The notes beneath the pieces are model-generated. The model worked only from the letters and a program-made list of their open reading frames with translations. It was not told where the DNA came from and made no database searches. A stretch of 64,000 nt of DNA. It comes from Flavobacteriales bacterium UBA7666 (GTDB taxonomy: Bacteria > Bacteroidota > Bacteroidia > Flavobacteriales_D > Crocinitomicaceae). This document shows, piece by piece, positions 51,441-59,257 of the stretch (positions are counted from its first letter, which is position 1; each line of letters starts with the position of its first letter). The stretch covers positions 1-64,000 of the forward strand of contig DLHO01000021.1 of the NCBI GenBank assembly GCA_002483265.1. Direction: 5' to 3'. The position numbers and the translations under genes are program-made.

Positions 51441-52244
51441 TTAATAGAAATCCGGGTAAATACTCAGTTCGTTCGGCCCTACAAAACTAGGCATTTCATC
51501 TTCGTTTTGTGTCAGTTTGAATTTCATGATTCGTTGTTTGAAATGGGTGTTTTTAGCCCAATCAATCACCATGGTTTTCTTGTCCGTAAACTTCCAGGAA
51601 CCTTTAATGATCTCTTGCTGTTCATTTTCCTGTCCTTCGGGATAATATGTAAAGCGAATAATCCCATTTTCTTTGAATTCAACATGTCCGTCAGACAGGT
51701 TTGCATAAGAGAACAATTCCATGAAATTATCTTCTGTTATTTTGCTTCCGTCAAATTCGTACTTTGAATCATCACTTTGTTTGATAGCCTGTTTCTTTAG
51801 TTTAAAGGTTTTAGCTGGTATTTTAGGATCGTTCGCCTTCCAGCTTGCATGTATGCTGCCATCTTTTTTGGAAAGGATTAAAATGAAAACTCCGTCATAC
51901 GGATTGTCTCCCGGTTCATTCAGGGTCAGTTCGAACTGATCTTTTTTCTGAACAACCGAACCGCTGATATTTCGCTGCAAACCTTTGTGAATGTTATATC
52001 CAATCGCTTTTTTGTCATTGACATACGTTAAGATCACATTGATAAATCCATCTCCGAAATCTCCTGTATACATTCCGCGAAGCGTGTCAAAATTTGTCTC
52101 CGGGAACCATTCCTCCACTTCCACTGTATCAACAGCGATTTCTTTTTCTGTTGAAGCTGTCTTAACTTCAGCGGGATCTGATGAACAGGAAGTACTCAGT
52201 AGCAAACCGGATATTCCAATAACTAGTGCGAAATGTGTTTTCAT
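51441..52244 (-). CDS. Lipoprotein of unknown function
   Basis: 267 residues with the lipobox STSC after a signal segment. The body includes FDTLRGMYTGDFGDGFINVILTYVNDKKAIGYNIHKG, typical of a beta-rich periplasmic domain. No family is named. It is 14 bases upstream of the DUF2306 gene on the same strand. Confidence 0.7.
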   Translation of the reverse strand: MKTHFALVIGISGLLLSTSCSSDPAEVKTASTEKEIAVDTVEVEEWFPETNFDTLRGMYTGDFGDGFINVILTYVNDKKAIGYNIHKGLQRNISGSVVQKKDQFELTLNEPGDNPYDGVFILILSKKDGSIHASWKANDPKIPAKTFKLKKQAIKQSDDSKYEFDGSKITEDNFMELFSYANLSDGHVEFKENGIIRFTYYPEGQENEQQEIIKGSWKFTDKKTMVIDWAKNTHFKQRIMKFKLTQNEDEMPSFVGPNELSIYPDFY

Positions 52245-52351
52245 AAAGCGATTAATTCGTAGCTAAAAATAAACTTTTTGCTGAGAAAAAAGAAGATAAA
52301 AAAAGCCGGAATTTCTTCCGGCCTCATTTGTTATTATACTAATGGATAGCC

Positions 52352-53212
52352 TTATCCAACAATATAGAAAGATAAATCTGCATAAGACGGCATAAAAGGA
52401 TCCAAAAGAGAAGAACCAAATCCGCTGCTAATTGCATCAGTATCGATATATCCTGCAGGCATTGAAGGACCAGTGTAATTGATTCCTCTTCGGTAGTAAA
52501 CTTTATCTCCGTTCATCATGAAATAAGGAAAATTAGCATACCCGTTATTCGGCATCCGAAAACATCTGATATCCAGATTCTGATGGTAAGACATCGGTGA
52601 TTCTGTATAAAACTGCCCAAGAGGATTACTTAGTGTCCATTTACAATTGTTTGAGTTTTTGTAGCAGAGGCAACTTGGATCCCAGTAGCGATAAACACTA
52701 TATATACTCGCAACAGCAACTGTTCCTCCAATATTGAATTGATGAACATTAGTTAAGCTGTAAAAGAATACAGTTGATTTATTTTGAACTTTGTCCTGAA
52801 GTTTGAAGTCGTACATTTTACCTTTCTGACGGTCAAATTTAAAATCTGTAAAGTCAAAAAACAATCCTACCGAAGAAGTGGATTCTTCTTCCAACATAGG
52901 ATTTCGATCTTCTTGTTTGGACTCGATTGAAGTAATCTCTTCCATAGTGATTTTCGTTTGTTCAAGTTTCGCTACATATTTGTTCAAATAAACTTCGTCA
53001 TCAGAAGTTACTTTGAGCATTACGAAACCATTTTCAGCCGATTCACCTGGGATTTTGATCGTAGTAGAAAATTTATCTTGAGGAATTTCAGGATCCTGAT
53101 TTTCTGTTTGGATAACAGGCTTATTTGCTTTGATTTCTTCTTTTTTACATGATGATAAAAAGGTGGTTGAAAGTGCCAGACAGGCAATTCCCGTAATTAA
53201 TGATGTTTTCAT
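52352..53212 (-). CDS. Lipoprotein of unknown function
   Basis: 286 residues from ATG 53212, which gives the signal and lipobox FLSSC; longer in-frame starts do not. The C-terminal part is rich in Tyr, Asn and Cys (YRYWDPSCLCYKNSNNCKWTL). No family recognised. Confidence 0.7.
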   Translation of the reverse strand: MKTSLITGIACLALSTTFLSSCKKEEIKANKPVIQTENQDPEIPQDKFSTTIKIPGESAENGFVMLKVTSDDEVYLNKYVAKLEQTKITMEEITSIESKQEDRNPMLEEESTSSVGLFFDFTDFKFDRQKGKMYDFKLQDKVQNKSTVFFYSLTNVHQFNIGGTVAVASIYSVYRYWDPSCLCYKNSNNCKWTLSNPLGQFYTESPMSYHQNLDIRCFRMPNNGYANFPYFMMNGDKVYYRRGINYTGPSMPAGYIDTDAISSGFGSSLLDPFMPSYADLSFYIVG

Positions 53213-53358
53213 TCTGATTGATTTATAATTAGGAAACAATATTGCATAAAAAAGGAAAAATACTAATGACCGAATAATGATTACAATGACCAAATGTTTT
53301 TATTCCGGATAAATCTGAAACTCCGCTTTTTCAAAAAGGATATATCGATTTAAAAGCT

Positions 53359-53366
53359 TATTTTTG
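53359..53366 (+). promoter_or_regulatory. -7 element TATTTTTG
   Basis: Matches TAnnTTTG, 18 bases before the ATG of the DUF4290 gene. Confidence 0.45.
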
Positions 53367-53384
53367 AACTTTCGAAGAAAATTT

Positions 53385-54041
53385 ATGGAATACAACACCA
53401 CGAGACCGAAGTTATTACTTCCGGAGTATGGTAGAAACGTACAAGAAATGATTTCTCACGCTATGGAAATCGCAGACCGCGATGAACGTAACAAAGCATC
53501 AAGAGCAATTATTGAAGTCATGGGACAATTGAATCCGCATTTACGAGATGTAGATGATTTTAGACATAAGTTATGGACTCACTTGTTTGTAATGTCTGAT
53601 TTCAAACTGGACGTAGATTCACCCTATGAAATTCCAAAGCCTGAAACGCTGGCAAGCAAACCGGATCGAATGGATTATCCAAAAGGAAAAATCAAATTCG
53701 GGCATTATGGAAAATACACGCAAGAGATTTTAAAAGATTCAAAAAATATTACGGAAGCAGACGAACGTGATTATTTGAAGATCACCATGGCGAATTTCAT
53801 GAAAAAGCAATACGTTGCTTATAACAATGATGCCGTTGAAAATCACGTGATCGCGAACCAATTGAAAGACCTTTCTCAAGGAGAATTGATTTTGGATAAT
53901 CCGGATGAATTGATGAATACCAACCTGATTTTGAAATCATTTGGAATTCAGCCGAATAAACGTCCGAAAAAGAATCAAAAGAATCAGAAGAATAACAATT
54001 TTAAAGGTAAAAATCAAAACCAAAATCGTAATAAGAATTAA
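53385..54041 (+). CDS. DUF4290 protein
   Basis: 218 residues from ATG 53385 (MEYNTTRPKLLLPEYGRNVQEMISHAMEIADRDERNKASRAIIEVMGQLNPHLRD). A Bacteroidota-restricted family that regularly precedes murA. The tail is Asn/Lys-rich (KNQKNQKNNNFKGKNQNQNRNKN). It is separated from murA by 2 bases, so it is translationally tied to it. Function unknown, with a cell-envelope link suggested by the operon. Confidence 0.9.
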   Translation: MEYNTTRPKLLLPEYGRNVQEMISHAMEIADRDERNKASRAIIEVMGQLNPHLRDVDDFRHKLWTHLFVMSDFKLDVDSPYEIPKPETLASKPDRMDYPKGKIKFGHYGKYTQEILKDSKNITEADERDYLKITMANFMKKQYVAYNNDAVENHVIANQLKDLSQGELILDNPDELMNTNLILKSFGIQPNKRPKKNQKNQKNNNFKGKNQNQNRNKN

Positions 54042-54043
54042 GT

Positions 54044-55351
54044 ATGTCATCTTTTGAAATTTACGGAGGAAAGAAGCTAAAAGGAGAATTGACAGTTCAA
54101 GGCGCGAAAAATGAAGCCTTACAAGTTCTGTGCGCTCCTTTGTTGACCGCTGAAAAAGTTACTATTTCAAATATTCCCGATATCGTGGATGTAAATAAGT
54201 TGATTGACTTATTGCAGACAATGGGAGTGAAGATTGAGAAAGTAGAACGTGGCACCTACGTTTTTCAGGCTAAAGAAGTCGATTTAGCTTATTTAGAGAC
54301 GGAAGATTTCAAAAAGAGAGCAGCTTCCTTAAGAGGTTCCATTATGATTGTTGGTCCTTTATTGGCACGCTTCGGAAAAGGATTCATTCCAAAACCGGGT
54401 GGAGACAAAATTGGTCGTAGAAGATTGGATACTCATTTCGATGGATTTGCTTTATTGGGCGCAAAATTCAATTACGATGCAGGTGAGCATTTTTATTCGA
54501 TTGAAGCAAAAAAATTAAAAGGAACATATATCCATTTGGATGAAGCTTCTGTAACCGGAACGGCAAATATTATTATGGCTGCGGTTCTGGCAGAAGGAAC
54601 AACTACATTCTACAATGCGGCATGCGAACCCTATATTCAGCAATTGTGTAAAATGTTGAATTCAATGGGAGCAAAAATCTCAGGAATCAGTTCAAACTTA
54701 TTGACGATCGAAGGGGTGAAAGAATTGGGTGGTTGTTATCACCGCATTTTGCCCGATATGATTGAGATTGGAAGTTTCATCGGTTTGGCAGCAATGACTC
54801 AGTCTGAAATTACGATTAAAGACGTGAGTTGGGATAATCTGGGAGTGATTCCAAATACCTTCAGAAGATTAGGAATTAAATTGGAAAGAAGAGGAGATGA
54901 TATTTATGTTCCTGCTCAGGAATCTTACGAAATTGACACATTCATCGATGGTTCGATTTTGACAATCTATGATGCTCCTTGGCCCGGATTTACTCCGGAT
55001 TTGTTATCCATCATTTTGGTTGTAGCAACACAGGCAAAAGGAAGTGTATTGATTCACCAAAAAATGTTTGAATCGCGTTTATTCTTTACGGATAAACTAA
55101 TCGATATGGGAGCTCAGATTATCTTGTGTGATCCGCACAGAGCTACCGTTATCGGATTGGGAAGACAACACAACTTACGTGGAATTCAAATGACTTCTCC
55201 TGATATTCGTGCAGGAGTTTCTTTGTTGATCGCAGCGCTTTCTGCAGAAGGAAAAAGTGTAATTCACAATATTGAACAAATTGACAGAGGTTATCAGGAC
55301 ATCGATATTCGCTTGCGAAACTTAGGTGCTGATATTCGTCGCATAAACTAA
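54044..55351 (+). CDS. murA: UDP-N-acetylglucosamine 1-carboxyvinyltransferase (MurA), Cys-to-Asp variant
   Basis: 435 residues. It adds enolpyruvate to UDP-GlcNAc, the first committed step in peptidoglycan synthesis. N-terminal GGKKLKGELTVQGAKNEAL and the later RGYQDIDIRLRNLGADI are typical. The loop that normally carries the catalytic Cys (PGGCTIG in E. coli, Cys115) reads PGGDKIG here, with Asp121 at the Cys position. This change is known elsewhere to give resistance to fosfomycin while keeping activity. It is in an operon with DUF4290 and a redoxin. Confidence 0.95.
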   Translation: MSSFEIYGGKKLKGELTVQGAKNEALQVLCAPLLTAEKVTISNIPDIVDVNKLIDLLQTMGVKIEKVERGTYVFQAKEVDLAYLETEDFKKRAASLRGSIMIVGPLLARFGKGFIPKPGGDKIGRRRLDTHFDGFALLGAKFNYDAGEHFYSIEAKKLKGTYIHLDEASVTGTANIIMAAVLAEGTTTFYNAACEPYIQQLCKMLNSMGAKISGISSNLLTIEGVKELGGCYHRILPDMIEIGSFIGLAAMTQSEITIKDVSWDNLGVIPNTFRRLGIKLERRGDDIYVPAQESYEIDTFIDGSILTIYDAPWPGFTPDLLSIILVVATQAKGSVLIHQKMFESRLFFTDKLIDMGAQIILCDPHRATVIGLGRQHNLRGIQMTSPDIRAGVSLLIAALSAEGKSVIHNIEQIDRGYQDIDIRLRNLGADIRRIN

Positions 55352-55357
55352 AAGCAA

Positions 55358-55876
55358 ATGAAAAATTCAATTATTATTCTTTCAACCCTATTATTGGTAG
55401 GTATTGGTTTGTCTTCGTTTAAAGAAGTTAAAAGTATGCCAGGTGTTGGTTCTACTGCTCCTGAGATTGCTTTAAAAGGTGTTGACGGTAAAGTAGTTAA
55501 ACTTTCTTCTTTGAAAGGTAAAATGGTACTGATCGATTTTTGGGCTTCTTGGTGTGGACCTTGTAGAAAAGAGAACCCGAATGTAGTAGAAGCTTACGGA
55601 AAATACAAAAGTGCAAAGTTCAGTAATGCAAAAGGATTTGAAGTATTCTCTGTTTCTCTGGATCGCGATGAAACCAAATGGAAAGAAGCAATTAAAGCCG
55701 ATGGTTTGGTTTGGAAAAGTCATGTGTGGGACAAAGCAAATGACGCTGGAAAGGCATACAATGTTCAATTCATTCCAAGTGCTTTCCTAGTAGATGGTGA
55801 AGGTAAAATTGTAGCTGCAGGTGAGTCTTTGAGAGGACTTGGACTTCATGTGGAATTGGATAAGCACAAAAAATAG
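55358..55876 (+). CDS. TlpA-like thiol-disulfide protein
   Basis: 172 residues. Signal segment (SIIILSTLLLVGIGLSSF), then a redoxin domain with WASWCGPC (active-site CGPC) and NVQFIPSAFLVDGEGKIV (cis-Pro loop). Periplasmic thiol reductase or oxidase is likely. It starts 6 bases after murA. Confidence 0.88.
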   Translation: MKNSIIILSTLLLVGIGLSSFKEVKSMPGVGSTAPEIALKGVDGKVVKLSSLKGKMVLIDFWASWCGPCRKENPNVVEAYGKYKSAKFSNAKGFEVFSVSLDRDETKWKEAIKADGLVWKSHVWDKANDAGKAYNVQFIPSAFLVDGEGKIVAAGESLRGLGLHVELDKHKK

Positions 55877-55931
55877 GTTGTTCAAAATCCAAATCTAACG
55901 AATCGACGTAACTGATTCAAAACGATTGAAC

Positions 55932-56414
55932 ATGAAGAACTATTTGATTATTTGCAGTTTATTTTTTGGATTGACAGCTTGTTCACAAGAACAAACCAAG
56001 ACAGATTCGTCAAAAAAAGAGACAAAATATAATAAGTTAACCCCTCAGGAAGAGAGTGTACTAATTGGCAAGAATACCGATCGTGCTTTTACCGGAGACT
56101 ATTATCAGAAAACAGATAAAGGAGTTTACATCTGTAAGCAGTGTAATAATCCACTTTATCGCTCAGATGACAAATTCGAATCTCATTGCGGTTGGCCAAG
56201 TTTTGATGATGAGATCAAAGGTTCGGTAATCAACGTTCCGGATGCAGACGGCATGAGAACAGAGATCATTTGTTCCAACTGTAAAGGCCACTTGGGCCAT
56301 GTGTTTACAGGAGAAGGTTTTACGGATAAAGATACACGGCACTGCGTGAATACAAGTTCTATCCAGTTTTATCCCTCAAAGGATGTGGATAAACTTCCGA
56401 AAGTGATTAAGTAA
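55932..56414 (+). CDS. msrB: Peptide-methionine (R)-S-oxide reductase (MsrB), lipoprotein
   Basis: 160 residues from ATG 55932. A lipobox (LTAC) puts it in the envelope. The zinc Cys pairs CKQC and CSNC are present and the catalytic Cys lies in RHCVNT. It repairs methionine-R-sulfoxide in proteins. It follows the redoxin gene with 55 bases between, so the redoxin could supply electrons, which is inference. Confidence 0.92.
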   Translation: MKNYLIICSLFFGLTACSQEQTKTDSSKKETKYNKLTPQEESVLIGKNTDRAFTGDYYQKTDKGVYICKQCNNPLYRSDDKFESHCGWPSFDDEIKGSVINVPDADGMRTEIICSNCKGHLGHVFTGEGFTDKDTRHCVNTSSIQFYPSKDVDKLPKVIK

Positions 56415-56563
56415 GTATTTTTATGATAGCTATTTAGAAAAGTCTTCCTCTTGTAGGAGGACTTTTTTTGTTTAAATGGACTTGAAAAACTGGAGAGATA
56501 TTTCTTAGAAGCTAACATCATTCACTAACTACAAATTTATAATTCGTAATTAAGCATTCGTAA

Positions 56564-57457
56564 TTACTTTGGAATCTTCAAACTTTGTCCAACACGAATG
56601 ATATAAGATCTCAAATTGTTCGCTTTTGCGATTCTTGACACAGTGGTATTGTGTTTTTGAGCTATTTGCGACAAGGTGTCTCCTGATCTTACAGTATATC
56701 GCTTATAATATGCAGCAGGAGCAGTTGGTTTGGTCACAACCAATACAGATGCCATTTCTGCTTCTTTTTGTGCTACTTCAGCAAGCGTGATAGTACTTCC
56801 AATTTGTGGATCGTAGTATTTATAGAAATGCTGTTGAATGTTTACCATATTGGTTACGGTGTCCAATTTTACACTATTCCAATCATAGCATTGCAATACA
56901 TTATCATTAAACTCCAATACTTTAGCAGGAACAAGATTTGAATGCAATCGGTGCATGCGCGGACATTGTTTTTGAACCGCTGGCAATCCACCACCCGCTG
57001 AGCCGCGACTATCAACCTGCATGTAGCATCTTCCGTCTAAACTTGGTCCAACTACCGCACTCCAGTGAACAGTTAGGGTCGTGGGGTCAATTTGAATGTA
57101 TAATTTCTTTAAATCGGAATTAAATCCCTTGCTTCGAATTTCTGCTAATCCGGCATTGATTTTATCGTTTAAAAATCCTCCAAAACCGTCCATTCTTCTG
57201 CGGTGGAAAGAGTGCAGGGCATCGTAAGTATAACGTTGTCCAAGTGCCGTGTATGAATCGGTAATAATCAAATCGTTTTCAGAAACCTGAATCGTGTCCG
57301 GATTGTATTTATGGAATTCAGGAACCTCAAGTATTTTTTTGGATGAAATTACAATCAGGGAATCAGGTGATTCAACTTCCAATTGATTATCCGATTGTGC
57401 GTAAAGCGTTTGATTGCTAATTAGAATACTCAGAAAAATGAATTTGATACCAGTCAT
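56564..57457 (-). CDS. Secreted LysM-domain protein
   Basis: 297 residues with a signal peptide (ends TLYAQ). The C-terminal 45 residues are a LysM domain (YTVRSGDTLSQIAQKHNTTVSRIAKANNLRSYIIRVGQSLKI). The middle (YDALHSFHRRRMDGFGGFLNDKI...YIQIDPTTLTVHWSAVVGPSLDGRCYMQVDSRGS) is unrecognised. Peptidoglycan binding is expected for the tail. Confidence 0.83.
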   Translation of the reverse strand: MTGIKFIFLSILISNQTLYAQSDNQLEVESPDSLIVISSKKILEVPEFHKYNPDTIQVSENDLIITDSYTALGQRYTYDALHSFHRRRMDGFGGFLNDKINAGLAEIRSKGFNSDLKKLYIQIDPTTLTVHWSAVVGPSLDGRCYMQVDSRGSAGGGLPAVQKQCPRMHRLHSNLVPAKVLEFNDNVLQCYDWNSVKLDTVTNMVNIQQHFYKYYDPQIGSTITLAEVAQKEAEMASVLVVTKPTAPAAYYKRYTVRSGDTLSQIAQKHNTTVSRIAKANNLRSYIIRVGQSLKIPK

Positions 57458-57797
57458 TTTTGTTGTTTATTGTATATAATGCGTCTAAATTTAACAAGTT
57501 ACATCGGTATATCAAAAAAAAATAGCTGAATAGTCTAATAAACCCGATAAAAACTTGAAATAGGAACTGATTTTTGCCAATTATTCAGTTTTATGATATT
57601 TGCTTTTCGGATAAATGAATTTATATGTTTTCGTGAATTGGTTTGGAGCGGGAGGTTGTTTGAAGACAGCAATGAGGTTAAAGGCATTTTTGCTTACTTT
57701 TTTTGCCTTTGAAGAGGCTGCGTAGCAGGTGAAGACGAAAAGCGACAAACGTTAGTGCGAAAGCTTAAGGTAAAGTAAGAATAGTTATCTTTGAATC
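57458..57797. other. 340-bp divergent region before prmC
   Basis: AT-rich upstream part, then a hairpin AAAGGCA / TGCCTTT (57680-57710) and a -7 element at 57786-57793. No gene is seen. Confidence 0.5.
57786..57793 (+). promoter_or_regulatory. -7 element TATCTTTG directly before prmC
   Basis: It ends four bases before the ATG. If used, transcription would begin at or next to the start codon. Confidence 0.5.
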
Positions 57798-58661
57798 ATG
57801 CAGGATTTAAGGGGACTCACGCTGGTTTGGGCAGATAAATTAAAAAATCTCTATTCAGAAAGAGAAACTCGGAATATCCTCTTACTTGTTTTGGAAGACA
57901 TTTTTGGATTTAGCCGCTCGGCTCTGCTGGTTTCTAAAGAAATAGCACTTTCGGACGTTGAATTGGACCAATTGGCTCAGATCTCATCCCGGCTTCAAAC
58001 GGGTGAACCTCTTCAATACATCGTTGGCTTTACTTATTTCGATGATTTGAAGCTTGCTGTTGCTCCGGGAGTTTTAATTCCCCGACCTGAAACAGAAGAA
58101 CTGGTCTCTTGGATTCAGGAAACGATTCAGAATGAAAAACACTTGCAGGTAGAAGATTGGTGCACCGGTTCAGGATGCATTGCTTTAGCAGTCAAAAATC
58201 GGAATAGGGATTTTGAAGTGAAGGGAATAGATATTTCTGCTGAAGCACTCGAAATTGCCCAATTAAACGCAAAAGAACTGAATTTGGAAGTTGAATTTCA
58301 AATCCAAGATGCACTGGAAGCTGAAAAGACTTCTGGAATAGATGTGATTATTTCAAATCCACCATATATTCCATGGATAGAAAAAGAACAAATGCATCAG
58401 AATGTGACAGAATTTGAGCCTGATCTGGCACTTTTTGTCCCAAATGAAAGTCCGCTCTTATTTTATCAGGCTATCGCTGAATATGCTGCGAAGAGCTTGA
58501 ATGAAAATGGATACTTGTTTTTTGAATTGCATGAGAATTACGGGGTTGAGACCAAAGCCATGTTGGAAAGTTTGGGTTTCTCCTCTGTCGAGATTAGAAA
58601 AGATCTCCAGAATAAAAATCGCATGTTGAAAGCACAATGGAAAGTGAAACCAATTCAATGA
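57798..58661 (+). CDS. prmC: Release factor glutamine methyltransferase PrmC
   Basis: 287 residues with the N-terminal helical domain and a SAM-binding part (VEDWCTGSGCIALAVKNR). The NPPY motif (IISNPPYIP) binds the Gln side chain of the GGQ loop of release factors 1 and 2. Only the ATG at 57798 fits. Confidence 0.93.
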   Translation: MQDLRGLTLVWADKLKNLYSERETRNILLLVLEDIFGFSRSALLVSKEIALSDVELDQLAQISSRLQTGEPLQYIVGFTYFDDLKLAVAPGVLIPRPETEELVSWIQETIQNEKHLQVEDWCTGSGCIALAVKNRNRDFEVKGIDISAEALEIAQLNAKELNLEVEFQIQDALEAEKTSGIDVIISNPPYIPWIEKEQMHQNVTEFEPDLALFVPNESPLLFYQAIAEYAAKSLNENGYLFFELHENYGVETKAMLESLGFSSVEIRKDLQNKNRMLKAQWKVKPIQ

Positions 58662-58697
58662 TTTTGTATCTTCATATTTAGTTTTAATACGTATCCA

Positions 58698-59129
58698 ATG
58701 TCAGATAAGCCAATTGTTAAAGAATATTCCAATGAAGAGGTTACCGTTGTTTGGAAACCGGAAAGCTGCATCCATTCCACAGTTTGTTGGAAAAAAGCAA
58801 CCGGACTTCCCCATGTTTTTAATCCTGCAGTAAAGCCCTGGATTACCTTGGAAGGCGGCACTACCGAAGAAATTATAAAGCAAGTCGACAAATGCCCAAG
58901 CGGTGCTTTGAGCTATCGATTAAAAAACGAGCAGAGCAATGTTGTTTCAGTGAACATTGTGGAAACCTTGCCAAACGGACCTTTACTTGTTTATGGAAAC
59001 TTGACTGTAAAACATCACGGTTCTGAAGAATTAAAAGAAACCAAAGTCACTGCTTTTTGCAGATGTGGGGCTTCTTCCAATAAACCATATTGTGATGGAA
59101 CTCATGTCCGGATCAATTTTTCTGACTGA
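58698..59129 (+). CDS. Ferredoxin-like plus CDGSH iron-sulfur fusion protein
   Basis: 143 residues. The first half (ESCIHSTVCWKKATGLPHVFNPAVKPWI...KQVDKCPSGAL) is a Fer4_19-type domain with Cys residues for a cluster. The second half ends in FCRCGASSNKPYCDGTH, a CDGSH cluster site with three Cys and one His. No reductase is adjacent. Redox or sensing function is unknown. Confidence 0.88.
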   Translation: MSDKPIVKEYSNEEVTVVWKPESCIHSTVCWKKATGLPHVFNPAVKPWITLEGGTTEEIIKQVDKCPSGALSYRLKNEQSNVVSVNIVETLPNGPLLVYGNLTVKHHGSEELKETKVTAFCRCGASSNKPYCDGTHVRINFSD

Positions 59130-59150
59130 TTAAACTACAGTGGCTTTTCG

Positions 59151-59170
59151 CCGCGGCGGACTCAGCCACC
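59151..59170 (-). repeat. Dispersed GCCGCGG repeat, copy 2 (inverted)
   Basis: Reverse complement reads GGTGGCTGAGTCCGCCGCGG, like 42083-42102. Confidence 0.75.
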
Positions 59171-59198
59171 TATTTAAATAACTCTAAATAATTGAAAG

Positions 59199-59222
59199 GA
59201 GACTGAGCGGAGTCGAAGTCTC
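59199..59222. repeat. Dispersed hairpin repeat, copy C
   Basis: The stem GAGACT / AGTCTC encloses GAGCGGAGTCGA, as at 20732. Confidence 0.8.
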
Positions 59223-59232
59223 AATTATAGCC

Positions 59233-59240
59233 TATCTTTG
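59233..59240 (+). promoter_or_regulatory. -7 element TATCTTTG
   Basis: 17 bases before the ATG of the pseudouridine synthase gene, directly after the hairpin repeat. Confidence 0.55.
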
Positions 59241-59257
59241 TACCCCATAAAAGAATC

